This document shows positions 23,324-33,733 of a stretch of 64,000 nucleotides of DNA, in pieces. Under the pieces are notes generated by a model. That model was given only the letters and a program-made list of their open reading frames with translations. It was not told the DNA's origin and did not search any database. The translations under genes and the position numbers were made by a program. Every line of letters begins with the position of its first letter. Position 1 is the first letter of the stretch. Source of the DNA: Hallella seregens ATCC 51272 (lineage in GTDB: Bacteria > Bacteroidota > Bacteroidia > Bacteroidales > Bacteroidaceae); contig NZ_JADU01000018.1 in NCBI RefSeq assembly GCF_000518545.1, forward strand, positions 34,222-98,221, written 5' to 3'.

Positions 23324-26300
23324 ATGAAGTATTTTAGATTATCATGGTTGATGCTTTTTGTCCTCTTTGCAGTGGGCGTTCAAGCACAAGAAATGACCAT
23401 TAAGGGTGTGGTGACAGATGCTTATTCCGAACCCATTGTCGGAGCAACTGTCAAGGTGGACAATTCCTCTTTGGGCACCGTAACCGACGTGGACGGGGCC
23501 TTTACCATTCGGGCCAAGGATGGTGGGACGCTCTCCGTTTCCTATATCGGTTACGATACCCAGAAAGTGAGGGTTGCGGGAACCAGCCTGCGGGTGGTGC
23601 TCAAGGAAAGCGTGAGTTCTCTTGACGAGGTGGTGCTTGTGGGCACCATTATGAAAAAGAGCGACCTGACGGGGGCTGTTGTCGGTGTGAATGCCCAGAC
23701 GCTCAAGGAACGCCCCGTCACCAACGTCAATGAGGCCTTGCAGGGCAAGGTGGCCGGTGTGTTCATCAGCACGCCGACCCGTCCCACCGACGATGCTTCC
23801 ATCCGTATTCGAGGCATCAATACCATCAACGGCTCCACGGATCCCATCTATGTTGTGGACGGCTTGGTGATGGACAACAGCTATTCTGGTTTCAACGCTG
23901 TCAACTTGAACGACGTGGCTTCCATCGAAGTGCTGAAAGATGCTTCGGCTACGGCTCTCTATGGCTCTCGTGGATCCAACGGTGTCGTGGTCATCACCAC
24001 CAAGAAAGGAGCCAAAGGCGAGGGCAAGGTGACCTACGACGGATGGTTTGGTGTGCAGACTTATGCCAGCACGCCTAAGACGATGGGGACAAAGGATCTC
24101 TTTGAACTCCGCAGGGAGGCTTACGTCAATGGTTTCAAACAGATCCATCCAAACGGGAATGTGGAGGAGTATGTCAACAACACCGTGATGGGCAGCAACA
24201 AAGTGTTTGCCGACTATGAATTTGAGGCTTACAGGAACAACGCCAACAGTGACTGGCTCAAAGCTGTGGATCGTACCGGTTTCCAGCAGAACCACATGGT
24301 CAGCTTCTCCAATGGTTCGGACAAGGGCAACTACTATCTGAGCGTGGGCTATACTGACAGCAAGGGGATGATAAAGAAGAGTGAGCAGAAAAAATATACG
24401 GCCCGCATCAATGCAGACCAGATGATCAAGACCTGGCTGAAGGTGGGTACCAATACTTCTTTTACTCGCACGGAGAACTCCTTGGTGGATGACGGCGTGA
24501 TGAATCGTGCCCGTAGCGCCAATCCGATGTTGGCAGTCGACGAGACCATCCAGACCTTGAACTGGCAGGGGGTGTTCGACCAGAACAATTTCAACCCCAT
24601 TCGTTCCCTGCAAGTAGACAACGACTTGAAGTACAATCGTCTCTTGTCTTCCAACTACATCAACATAAACCCTATCAAGGGTTTGAACTTGCGCTCGACG
24701 TTCTCCATCGACTACGCCTACAAGCAGCAAAATGTCTTTACGCCAAACAACATCTATGAGAGTGAGCGGTATGGGACTCAGGGCGAGGCCAGGGACAATA
24801 GAGACGCACGCATGGTCTGGCAATGGGACAACTCCCTTTCCTACGACTTCAATATCAGCCAGCATCATATCAATGCCATGGTGGGAACATCGGCGGCACG
24901 CACCAACTTCAGTTACCTGAACGGTTCCTCGCAGGGTTACGCTTCCAATCTCTTCGGCTATCACAACCTTGGTGCCGGCTACAAGCAGGACCAGCGTGGA
25001 TTGGGCTCGGGCTTCTCGGAGAACACGCTGTCTTCCGTCATTGCACGTGCCACTTGGAACTATGCGAGCTGCTACATGTTGACGGCCACGGCACGGTTCG
25101 ACGGCTCATCCAAGTTTGCAGAGGGTAATCGCTGGGGTACGTTCCCTTCTTTCTCTGCAGCATGGAACGCCAGTGAGGAGAAATTTGTAAAAGACTTGAA
25201 CATCTTCTCGCAGTTGAAAGTACGCGTAGGCTATGGTATCGTGGGCAATCAGAACATCGACGATTTCACCTTCCTCTCGCTCTATAATCCCACATATAGT
25301 GGAAATATCGACAAGGGCTACACGTTCTCGTTTGTGAGCAACGGCCGGCGTGCCACTCCCAACATCAAATGGGAGAAGCAGCATCAGTTCAACTTCGGTC
25401 TCGACATGGGCTGGCTCGACAATCGCCTGCGCCTGACATTCGATGCTTTCTACATCAAGAACAAGGACCTGCTGATGAGCCACTCTCTGCCTACGACCAC
25501 AGGTTTCACCTATACCGTGGAGAACATCGGCGCCATAGAGAACAAGGGAGTGGAACTAGCACTTGGCGCCACCATCATTCGTACCAAGGACGTGGAGTGG
25601 AACGTGAATGCTACGTTGTCTCACGACAAGAACAAGGTGACGAAACTTTATGGAAATACCAGAGTGGTGTATCATGTGGATAACGACCGTAACATCCAGA
25701 ATGAGGGCAACCTCTTCATCGGCAAGTCTCGCAACACGCTTTACATGTGGCGTACAGGGGGCATCGCGCAGGCGGCAGACATGGAGCGTCTGAGTAAGAT
25801 TAATTTTAATGGTTACAATGTAAACCCCGGCGACCTTTATCCTCTGGATGATAACCAGGACAACGAAATCGACCAGAATGACCGTGTCGTCATCGGTTCT
25901 ACTGACCCCAAACTGTATGGTGGGTTCTCAACGGACGTAAGCTATAAGGGCTGGTCATTGAACGCGGTGTTCAATTATTCATACGGTGCCAAGAAGCTGA
26001 GTCCCTGGTACACGGGCTTGATAACCAGTGTCGGGACCAGCAATGCCTCTGTCGACTTGATGGATCGCTGGAGCGAAAGTAATACCGGGGCGAGATTCCC
26101 GCGTGTCATAACAGGAGTGGATTACAACCGTTACAATGCCGGCCAGATGGACTTTTGTGTGCAGAAAGCCTCTTTCTTGCGATTGTCGGCTTTGACTTTG
26201 GCCTACAATTTCGACAAGAGCCTTATACAGAAGCTTCATCTGTCCAATCTCAGACTCTACTTCACGGGTTCAAATCTCTTCTGTGTTACAGACTACAAGG

Positions 26301-26374
26301 GCTATGATCCGGAGACGGGCGATTGGTATCCGCCAACGAGGATGTTTACTTTTGGCATCAATCTCGCATTCTAA
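23324..26374 (+). CDS. SusC/RagA-type TonB-dependent outer-membrane transporter (pair 1)
   Basis: 1016 residues. Signal peptide to about residue 20 (V-Q-A-Q-E), carboxypeptidase-like barrel-top domain (about 25-95, T-I-K-G-V-V-T-D...G-A-T-V-K-V...G-Y-D-T-Q), TonB box region (S-S-L-D-E-V-V-L-V-G-T), plug (about 115-230, with R-G-I-N-T-I-N-G and L-K-D-A-S-A-T-A-L-Y-G-S-R-G) and a 22-strand barrel ending G-I-N-L-A-F. It imports oligosaccharides across the outer membrane with its SusD partner, encoded 69 bases downstream, using energy from TonB-ExbB-ExbD. Confidence 0.97.
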   Translation: MKYFRLSWLMLFVLFAVGVQAQEMTIKGVVTDAYSEPIVGATVKVDNSSLGTVTDVDGAFTIRAKDGGTLSVSYIGYDTQKVRVAGTSLRVVLKESVSSLDEVVLVGTIMKKSDLTGAVVGVNAQTLKERPVTNVNEALQGKVAGVFISTPTRPTDDASIRIRGINTINGSTDPIYVVDGLVMDNSYSGFNAVNLNDVASIEVLKDASATALYGSRGSNGVVVITTKKGAKGEGKVTYDGWFGVQTYASTPKTMGTKDLFELRREAYVNGFKQIHPNGNVEEYVNNTVMGSNKVFADYEFEAYRNNANSDWLKAVDRTGFQQNHMVSFSNGSDKGNYYLSVGYTDSKGMIKKSEQKKYTARINADQMIKTWLKVGTNTSFTRTENSLVDDGVMNRARSANPMLAVDETIQTLNWQGVFDQNNFNPIRSLQVDNDLKYNRLLSSNYININPIKGLNLRSTFSIDYAYKQQNVFTPNNIYESERYGTQGEARDNRDARMVWQWDNSLSYDFNISQHHINAMVGTSAARTNFSYLNGSSQGYASNLFGYHNLGAGYKQDQRGLGSGFSENTLSSVIARATWNYASCYMLTATARFDGSSKFAEGNRWGTFPSFSAAWNASEEKFVKDLNIFSQLKVRVGYGIVGNQNIDDFTFLSLYNPTYSGNIDKGYTFSFVSNGRRATPNIKWEKQHQFNFGLDMGWLDNRLRLTFDAFYIKNKDLLMSHSLPTTTGFTYTVENIGAIENKGVELALGATIIRTKDVEWNVNATLSHDKNKVTKLYGNTRVVYHVDNDRNIQNEGNLFIGKSRNTLYMWRTGGIAQAADMERLSKINFNGYNVNPGDLYPLDDNQDNEIDQNDRVVIGSTDPKLYGGFSTDVSYKGWSLNAVFNYSYGAKKLSPWYTGLITSVGTSNASVDLMDRWSESNTGARFPRVITGVDYNRYNAGQMDFCVQKASFLRLSALTLAYNFDKSLIQKLHLSNLRLYFTGSNLFCVTDYKGYDPETGDWYPPTRMFTFGINLAF

Positions 26375-26443
26375 AAAGGAATGGCGTGAGTGTTATGGCT
26401 CATGTATCCTTCAATACAGAAAATAAAACCGATTAATTAAAGA

Positions 26444-28069
26444 ATGATGAAAAAGTTGATTTACAATATAGCATTGGTAGGCGTGTTGCTCATGGGTACT
26501 GCTTCTTGCTCTGATTTCTTGGACGTGAAGCCAACTGGATCTCTGACCGAGGATGAGGTGTTTGCCGATATTAATAATGTGGAACCATTGGTAACGGGAC
26601 TTTATAAAAGCTATAGAGGTTGCAAGGAAGGACGCAATGGCCTGATGTGTTCTCTCGGTACAGACGAGACGCAGCAGGGCAACTTCCAGCTGATTTCTTC
26701 GGGCGACCAGGCAGGCATGGACAAGTACAACGGACAGCTAAACCCTACGTCGACTCAGGTAAAAGCCATCTGGGACAACCGTTGGCCTGCCGTCACTTCG
26801 GCTGCCAAGGCCATTTATGCCCTCAAGCGCACGATCCCTTCGCCCAAGGCAACCCAGTTGATGGGCGAGGCCTGCTTCATGCGGGCCATGCTGATGTATG
26901 AGCTGACGATGTATTGGGGGCGCATTCCCATCATCGACATGGACAGAACCCGAGAACATGGTGGCGGCCCCCAACCGGAGAAAGATGTCTGGGAGTATAT
27001 CCTGAGCGATTTTCAGGAAGCTGCCAATGACCTGCCGGCTTCCTATGACAACGAACCACAACGTGCCACCAAGGGTGCGGCACTCACCATGTTGGGCAGG
27101 GCATATATGTCGGCACCCCAGAGCACGGGACTTCGTGATTACCAAAAGGCGGACGAGTGTTTCCAGAAAGTAATGGGCATGGGGTACGAGTTGGTGGATC
27201 ATTATGCCGACCTTTGGAAATATGACAACCCTAATACCAAAGAGTCTATCTTTGAGTTGCAGTTTAACACTAAGTGGCCTGATTGCAATTATTGGGAATT
27301 TGACATGGGATCGCGTGCCTGTGACTCTTGGTTTGGGCAGGGATGCTCGTTCTCCGGCTATGATTTCTTGCTTCCTACACCGTTTGCCAGAACCAAGCAG
27401 AGCGAGGGCGGACTTTGGGAAGAAGGGGACTTGCGGTTTGATGCCAGTATCCGTACAGACTTCACTTATTACACCAACAAATACTCTGGTGATGAAAACA
27501 AGTATGAATTTGTGACACCAGACTTGTCGAAGACTTCCTGGACAGGTACGACCGACGAGTTGGCACCACATATCAAGAAGTGGGAAGACTTTCGTACCGA
27601 CTACCAGTCTGGCTTGGGCATCAACAATATGTGGAACTCTGGAAAGAACTATCCGATGATACGTTATGCGGATGTGCTTCTGTTGCATGCCGAATGCCTG
27701 AATGAGCTGGGACGTACTGCAGATGCCGTCAACCTGATCAACACAACCATTCGCAAGCGTGCCTTTGGTGGCACATTGCCATCTGACATGGCTTGGAATA
27801 CAGGCATGAGCAAGGACGAGTGCTTCAACAAATTGATGGATGAACGTATGCGTGAGCTTTGCTTCGAGCAGTGGCGTCGCATTGACTTGATTCGTACGGG
27901 AAAATTGGTGGAGTTGACCATGAAACGCAATGAGTGGGCTAAGCAATCTGCCACCATGCAAGCGTTTCATGTGCATTATCCCATTCCTGATACAGAGATT
28001 AAAACCAATGAAGACTTTACTCCAAATGACCAAAATGAGGGGTATGCCAAGGACATTCAGACTAAATAG
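26444..28069 (+). CDS. SusD/RagB-type surface glycan-binding lipoprotein (pair 1)
   Basis: 541 residues; lipobox with Cys22 (G-T-A-S-C-S-D-F-L-D). The SusD fold with tetratricopeptide-like helices is indicated by A-I-W-D-N-R-W near residue 105, A-C-F-M-R-A-M-L-M-Y-E-L near 145 and the C-terminal R-Y-A-D-V-L-L-L-H-A-E-C-L-N-E-L and D-E-R-M-R-E-L-C-F-E blocks. It forms the lid of the SusC barrel and binds the glycan at the cell surface. The Asp after Cys-Ser is consistent with surface export. Confidence 0.96.
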   Translation: MMKKLIYNIALVGVLLMGTASCSDFLDVKPTGSLTEDEVFADINNVEPLVTGLYKSYRGCKEGRNGLMCSLGTDETQQGNFQLISSGDQAGMDKYNGQLNPTSTQVKAIWDNRWPAVTSAAKAIYALKRTIPSPKATQLMGEACFMRAMLMYELTMYWGRIPIIDMDRTREHGGGPQPEKDVWEYILSDFQEAANDLPASYDNEPQRATKGAALTMLGRAYMSAPQSTGLRDYQKADECFQKVMGMGYELVDHYADLWKYDNPNTKESIFELQFNTKWPDCNYWEFDMGSRACDSWFGQGCSFSGYDFLLPTPFARTKQSEGGLWEEGDLRFDASIRTDFTYYTNKYSGDENKYEFVTPDLSKTSWTGTTDELAPHIKKWEDFRTDYQSGLGINNMWNSGKNYPMIRYADVLLLHAECLNELGRTADAVNLINTTIRKRAFGGTLPSDMAWNTGMSKDECFNKLMDERMRELCFEQWRRIDLIRTGKLVELTMKRNEWAKQSATMQAFHVHYPIPDTEIKTNEDFTPNDQNEGYAKDIQTK

Positions 28070-28259
28070 CTCCATTTCTGTTCAATAGGTTGATATATTT
28101 TTAATTAGATTAGGAGTTGGAGAGGATATGTCGAAGGAGAAAGACATATCCTCTTTTAATAAGAATTACTTCTTTGTCATACTAATGCTCTCAGTAAATT
28201 TCAAATCCAAGGGACAGTCAGGCCCTCATCAGCAAAACAATTTAAGCTTAATAACAATC

Positions 28260-30929
28260 ATGAAATACTATAAGCTACTTTTGACAACAGCCTGTCTGAT
28301 GGCTTCAATTGCTTCGGCAAACGCGTTTGTCCATGTCCGGCAACTCCATTCTGACTGGCATTTTCGTCAAGGAGACTCGGAAATATGGCATGAAGCCCAG
28401 GTTCCCGGCAATGTGCATCTTGACTTGATGCGTGCCCATATCATCGACGATCCTTTCTATCGTCTCAATGAACGCAGCGTACAGTGGGTAGACAAAGCCG
28501 ACTGGATGTATGAGACCAATGTGGTTCCTACAGCCGAAGAACTACAGGCTCAAAATCAAGAAATAGTATTCAAGGGACTGGACACCTATGCTGACGTCTA
28601 TCTCAACGGCCGTCTCCTGGTGCGTACCGACAACATGCACCGTGAGTGGCGTTGTGACGTGAAGGGCATCTTGCAAGAAGGAAACAACCGCTTTGAGGTG
28701 TATTTCCATTCGCCCATTCGCCGTAACATCCCTAAGTTCGATGCACTTCCCTATCGCCACAACACGGGCCCCGACCAGTCTTGGATAGGTGGTATCTTCG
28801 ACAAGGTGATAAGTCCGTTCGCCCGTACGGCAAGCTACGAATATGGTTGGGACTGGGGCCCACGCCTCGTCACCTTTGGCATCTGGCGTTCTGTTCAGTT
28901 GGAAACATGGAATGGCGAGAAGATTGCTAACGTCTGGCACATACAAAACGAGGTGAACTCGCGGCGTGCCAAGCTGACCACTGTAGTAGAGGTGGAGTCG
29001 GACGAAGACGTGACAGCGGCTATTGTGGCCGTATCTGCCAATGACAAACAGTTGGCTTCACGTACTATATCGCTTGTCAAAGGACTCAATAAGATACGTC
29101 TCGATTATGCGATGGACCGTCCCCGTCTTTGGTGGACCAACGGGCTGGGCGAGGCTTATCTCTACAATTTCAAGACCACAATATCCACTGTCGGCAAGAT
29201 AGTAGACAGTACTACCGACGAAATAGGCATACGCTCTTTGAAGCTCCACAACGACAAGGACAAGTATGGGCACAACCTTTACTTCGAGTTGAATGGCCAG
29301 CCGCTCTATGCCAAAGGCTCCAACATGGTGCCCAACGACAACTTTCTGAGCCGTTGCAATGATTCTGTGTACCATCGCGTGGTGCAAGATGCCAAAGCTG
29401 TCAACATGAATATCATTCGCGTATGGGGTGGCGGTGTCTACGAGGACGATGCTTTCTACCGTGAGTGCGACCGTAATGGCATCTTGGTATGGCAAGACTT
29501 CATGTTTGCTTGCTGTACTTATCCCGCAGACTCCGCCTTTTTGGCCAATGTCAAGGAGGAGGTGGTCTATCAGGTGCGCCGTCTGCGCAATCGTGCTTGC
29601 CTTGCCGTACTCGTTGGCAACAACGAATGTCAAGATGTATGGTATGGCTGGGGCAACAAGAAGAAGCAACTCGACGAAATGGGCTATGGCGAGGAAGTGG
29701 GCAAAATGCAACATGCCTTGTTCCATGAATTGCTGCCATCGGTGGTCAAGGAATACGCGCCTCAGATAAGCTATCGTCCTTCCAGCCCATACGCTTTCGA
29801 GAATATGCCGAGCGATGGAATCAACGGCGATGACCATTACTGGGGCGTATGGCATGGAGCAGAACCGTTTGAAGCCTATTACGACCATCGCGTTCGCTTC
29901 CAGAGCGAGTATGGCTTCCAGTCGTTCCCGGAATATGAATCAGTGCTCAAGTATGCTCCCTTTGACTACGACCACAACATTTATTCCGAGGTCATGATGG
30001 AACATCAGAAAGCCGGCACATACGCCAATCACCGTATCGAGGAGTACATGCGCCGTGACTATCATGTTCCTTCTGATTTCAAGAAGTTTCTGTATGTAAG
30101 TTTGTTGATGCAAGGCGACGGAGTGAAGACTGGCATGGAGGCTTATCGACGTGACCGTCCTTACTGCATGGGATCCATCGTATGGCAGCTCAATGACTGC
30201 TGGCCTGTGGCCTCATGGAGCAGCCGTGACTATTATGGACGTTGGAAAGCCCTGCACTATTTCACCAAGTATGCCTACGACGACATTCTCGTGGCACCTC
30301 GCGTCAAGGTCATTGGCGAGGGCAAGAAACAGGAGGGGAAGCAGGTGTCCAACTTGCCTACCGAGGCAGGCGGGCAACTCAGAGTGGCAGACAACGCCAC
30401 ATCGAGGAGCGACAAGGAGATAGAAATAAAACTCGTGAGCGACCGTCGCACTGTAGCCAAGGGTGAGCTGACGATACAGACCATGACGATGGATGGGCGC
30501 ATAGTCCACAGCGAGAGGCGCACGGTGGTCATGCCGGCCAACACGGCCATCCATGTGGAAACCAAGCTGGTAAAGGATCTTCTGGGAGGTGAGCAGCCGG
30601 AAGATGTGATTTTCTATATCGCCTTTACCACAGGTGGTAAGACTTACTCCAACATTGCTTATGCCGTGAGCCAGAAAGACATGAACTATCGTCCTGCCCG
30701 CATGAAGACCGTCATTACCAAAGCAGCTGATGGTTACGATGTGAAGCTGTCTTCCGAGGTCTTCGCACGTGGTGTTTTCCTGTCGGTTAAGGGCATAGGC
30801 AACTTCTTCTCCGACAACTATTTCGACCTGCTTCCCAAGACCTCCCGCACCATTCATGTGCGTTGCGCCAAGGATTTGGATACTTTCAAGAAAGAATTGG
30901 AGATAATATCTTTGGTCGATACCTATTAG
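28260..30929 (+). CDS. GH2 exo-beta-mannosidase
   Basis: 889 residues from ATG 28260, which begins a clear signal peptide (M-K-Y-Y-K-L-L-L...S-A-N-A); the frame is open 44 codons further upstream but without a signal. N-terminal jelly-roll (W-H-F-R-Q-G...V-P-G-N-V-H-L-D-L near residue 50), Ig-like and TIM-barrel domains follow. The acid/base is Glu456 in V-G-N-N-E-C and the nucleophile is Glu550 in F-Q-S-E-Y-G-F. G-W-D-W-G-P-R near 200 is characteristic of the beta-mannosidase branch of GH2. It removes terminal beta-mannose from mannan oligosaccharides or N-glycan cores, probably in the periplasm. Confidence 0.92.
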   Translation: MKYYKLLLTTACLMASIASANAFVHVRQLHSDWHFRQGDSEIWHEAQVPGNVHLDLMRAHIIDDPFYRLNERSVQWVDKADWMYETNVVPTAEELQAQNQEIVFKGLDTYADVYLNGRLLVRTDNMHREWRCDVKGILQEGNNRFEVYFHSPIRRNIPKFDALPYRHNTGPDQSWIGGIFDKVISPFARTASYEYGWDWGPRLVTFGIWRSVQLETWNGEKIANVWHIQNEVNSRRAKLTTVVEVESDEDVTAAIVAVSANDKQLASRTISLVKGLNKIRLDYAMDRPRLWWTNGLGEAYLYNFKTTISTVGKIVDSTTDEIGIRSLKLHNDKDKYGHNLYFELNGQPLYAKGSNMVPNDNFLSRCNDSVYHRVVQDAKAVNMNIIRVWGGGVYEDDAFYRECDRNGILVWQDFMFACCTYPADSAFLANVKEEVVYQVRRLRNRACLAVLVGNNECQDVWYGWGNKKKQLDEMGYGEEVGKMQHALFHELLPSVVKEYAPQISYRPSSPYAFENMPSDGINGDDHYWGVWHGAEPFEAYYDHRVRFQSEYGFQSFPEYESVLKYAPFDYDHNIYSEVMMEHQKAGTYANHRIEEYMRRDYHVPSDFKKFLYVSLLMQGDGVKTGMEAYRRDRPYCMGSIVWQLNDCWPVASWSSRDYYGRWKALHYFTKYAYDDILVAPRVKVIGEGKKQEGKQVSNLPTEAGGQLRVADNATSRSDKEIEIKLVSDRRTVAKGELTIQTMTMDGRIVHSERRTVVMPANTAIHVETKLVKDLLGGEQPEDVIFYIAFTTGGKTYSNIAYAVSQKDMNYRPARMKTVITKAADGYDVKLSSEVFARGVFLSVKGIGNFFSDNYFDLLPKTSRTIHVRCAKDLDTFKKELEIISLVDTY

Positions 30930-30975
30930 AGGAGGGACAGCAAGCAACTCATATTTTCCGAAACATATTGGCAAT

Positions 30976-33729
30976 ATGAACTTTTTAAGGTTAGTTTTAA
31001 GTTTCTCTATTCTGCCCATAGCAACCGTGATGGCTGCCATGGGGGACAACATTGCTCCTCAAGCTAAGGCAACGGCATCCTCTTTCGTCGATGCCTTTCA
31101 TTCGCCTCAAAATGTGGTCGATGGAATTATCAGGGTAGCCGGCAAGGGTACCTGGGAGTCTAAAAGCCAAGAAACATTCTGGGGAGAGATCGATTTGCCT
31201 TGGATTCAGATGGATTGGAACAAGGAAGTTTGCATCAACAAGGTAGTGCTTTACGACTTGCCCTCGCCCAAGCGTAATATAGCAAGCGGCGTGCTACGTT
31301 TCAGTGATGGGTCTTTGGTGCGTGTGTTGGGCATTCCTGCCAATGGTGCCCCACGCACGGTGGAGTTTGCTTCACACAAAACCCGTTGGGTGCGCTTCGA
31401 GTCAACCGATGCGGAGGGCACCCAGTTGGGACTCTCCGAGATAGAAGTGTTTGAGGCTCCTGAGTCGCTAACCACTCCTTTGTCGTTAGTCAATCCCTAT
31501 ATAGAGACCACGCGTGGCCGCTATTTCTTTTTTGTCACAGGAGCGCAACCCTATGGCATGATAGGGGCAGCCCCTCTCACACGAAACAAAAACCAGTTTG
31601 GTGGTGGCTACAATTACAACTCCAACACGGTACTCGGCTTCCCTCAGATTCATGGCTGGATGCTGTCGGGGCTGGAGTTGATGCCGGCTTCCGGCAATAT
31701 TGCCGCTAACCAAGGCGAGCAGTCCTGGCAGTCTTCTTTCAGCCAAGACGGCGAAATCGTGCAGCCCGGCTACCACCGTCTCTACCTTGACCGTTATCAT
31801 GCGTGGGTGGAACAGACCGCTGCCGACCGTGCCAGCCTCTATTGCATTACTTATACAGAAGACACGAACGCCTCCCTCATTGTCAATCTGGGGGGCTATG
31901 TAGCCACTACAACCATGACCAACGCCCATGCCAGCAGAACGGGCAGCAATCAAATTTCAGGCTACTTTGATACTCGGGGCCGCCTCTGGGGAGGCCCTGA
32001 CCGTGTGAGAATCTTCTTTGTTGTGGAGACTTCCAAGCCTATAGAGGGTATGGAGGGCTGGGAAGACGGTCAAGATGTGCAACGCATAGAGGTCATCGCT
32101 GCATCCGACAGTATCGTAAACCGAAACCAGGGCATGACCTACGCAGACGCTCCCTCATCGGGACTCATGGCGCGCTTTGACATGAAAGCCGGCGAGCAAC
32201 TCTTGGTAAGATGCGCCATATCATATACCAGTCTTGACAATGCCATCGACAATCTTCGTAAGGAGTGCAATACATGGGACTTCGACTTGTTGCGCCAGCA
32301 GTCGCAAACAGAGTGGAACCACTGGCTCTCCCGTATTGAGGTAACGGGTGGAACAGTCGAACGGAGAGTCAAGTTATATACCGACCTATGGCATATACTC
32401 TTGGGCCGCCATAAGATAAACGATGCCAATGGCTCCTATCCCGACTATACAACATACGACCATACCGAAGGCAATACTTGCATCGGGGCCAGGTTACAGG
32501 TACGCCGCCTGGCCATGCTCAAGGATGGCAAGCCCAAGCACCACATTTATAACTCCGACTCGTTCTGGCTGTCGATGTGGAATCTCAATACCATTTGGGG
32601 CATCGCCTATCCGGAAGTGCTTGACGACTTTGCCGCATCCTTGGTTCAGATGAGCGTGAATGGCGGCTTGCTTCCTCGTGGCCCCAATGCCGGCGGCTAT
32701 TCGTTTATTATGAGTGGATGCCCTGCAACATCGCTCATCACCTCGGCATATCAGCAGGATCTTACCCGCAAATGGTCTCCTCAGGTGGCTTTGCGCGAGA
32801 TGGTGCGCAATCATGAGCCTGGAGGCATGATGGGACATGGAGTCGAAGACGGTTTTAAATATTACATGCAGCATGGCTATTGTCCAGACCGTGCAGGCAT
32901 GACCATTCAGTGGGCTTTCGAGGACTACGCCCTTTCGCAGATGGCAAGCAGGATGGGGCGGAAAGCGCTGGCATCCCGTTTCCTTACCCGTTTGCATGGA
33001 TGGGAGAAATGTTTTCATCCCGAAGTGTGCTTGGTGTTGCCCCGACGAGCCGATGGCTCTTGGTTGCACACCGACCCTCTCAATGGCTGGGGCTATGAGG
33101 AAACCAATGCTTGGCAAGCCACTTTCGGATTGTCGCACGATTTGCCACGACTCGCCGAATTGATGGGCGGAGCAGATTCGCTCTGTGCCAAGCTCAACGA
33201 GGCGTTTGAAAGGGGAGCGGCCTCTGATTTTGGTTCAGGCTATGGCAGCGGCTATGTCAATTATGCCAACCAGCCAGCTCTCTCCAATGCCCATGTCTTC
33301 GGCCATGTCGGCAAGCCTTGGCTCACACAGTATTGGGTACGCCGCGTAGCGGAGCAGGCTTACGGCGGCACGACTCCAGACCTGGGATATGGTGGATTCG
33401 ATGAAGACCAGGGGCAGATGGGAGGCGTGAGTGCATTGATGTCAATAGGACTGTTTGCCATTGATGGGCTTTCATCTCGGCACCCCATGCTTGATATAAC
33501 CAGCCCGCTGTTCGACAGTGTGACCATTCATCTCAACCCGGATTATTACAAAGGCAAGGTGTTTCGCATCGTTACCCATGGCAACAGCAGGGATAATTGC
33601 TACATACAACGCATGGAACTGAACGGCAAGCCTCACAATGCCTGTGCCATGCCTCATGCCGTCTTGACGGCAGGCGGCCAGTTGGACATCTGGCTGGGAA
33701 GCAAACCAAACAAGAACATCAACAGATAA
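30976..33729 (+). CDS. GH92-type glycosidase with N-terminal F5/8C-like domain
   Basis: 917 residues with a signal peptide (to about residue 20). Residues about 25-155 form a discoidin/F5/8C-like beta-sandwich (I-A-P-Q-A-K-A-T-A-S-S, then W-V-R-F-E-S-T-D). The rest resembles the GH92 exo-alpha-mannosidases: the N-P-Y-I-E-T-T-R-G start, G-L-M-A-R-F-D, N-Y-A-N-Q-P-A-L-S-N-A-H-V-F-G-H-V-G-K-P-W, and G-G-F-D-E-D-Q-G-Q-M-G-G, where the usual form is G-N-D-D-C-G-Q-M-S. The two Asp residues that act as base are kept but the flanking residues differ, so substrate specificity may differ from canonical calcium-dependent alpha-mannosidases. Confidence 0.8.
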   Translation: MNFLRLVLSFSILPIATVMAAMGDNIAPQAKATASSFVDAFHSPQNVVDGIIRVAGKGTWESKSQETFWGEIDLPWIQMDWNKEVCINKVVLYDLPSPKRNIASGVLRFSDGSLVRVLGIPANGAPRTVEFASHKTRWVRFESTDAEGTQLGLSEIEVFEAPESLTTPLSLVNPYIETTRGRYFFFVTGAQPYGMIGAAPLTRNKNQFGGGYNYNSNTVLGFPQIHGWMLSGLELMPASGNIAANQGEQSWQSSFSQDGEIVQPGYHRLYLDRYHAWVEQTAADRASLYCITYTEDTNASLIVNLGGYVATTTMTNAHASRTGSNQISGYFDTRGRLWGGPDRVRIFFVVETSKPIEGMEGWEDGQDVQRIEVIAASDSIVNRNQGMTYADAPSSGLMARFDMKAGEQLLVRCAISYTSLDNAIDNLRKECNTWDFDLLRQQSQTEWNHWLSRIEVTGGTVERRVKLYTDLWHILLGRHKINDANGSYPDYTTYDHTEGNTCIGARLQVRRLAMLKDGKPKHHIYNSDSFWLSMWNLNTIWGIAYPEVLDDFAASLVQMSVNGGLLPRGPNAGGYSFIMSGCPATSLITSAYQQDLTRKWSPQVALREMVRNHEPGGMMGHGVEDGFKYYMQHGYCPDRAGMTIQWAFEDYALSQMASRMGRKALASRFLTRLHGWEKCFHPEVCLVLPRRADGSWLHTDPLNGWGYEETNAWQATFGLSHDLPRLAELMGGADSLCAKLNEAFERGAASDFGSGYGSGYVNYANQPALSNAHVFGHVGKPWLTQYWVRRVAEQAYGGTTPDLGYGGFDEDQGQMGGVSALMSIGLFAIDGLSSRHPMLDITSPLFDSVTIHLNPDYYKGKVFRIVTHGNSRDNCYIQRMELNGKPHNACAMPHAVLTAGGQLDIWLGSKPNKNINR

Positions 33730-33733
33730 GAAC

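Noticed and set aside
28128..28259. Upstream start of the GH2 gene
   Set aside because: The 44 extra residues would bury a clear signal peptide that starts at 28260.
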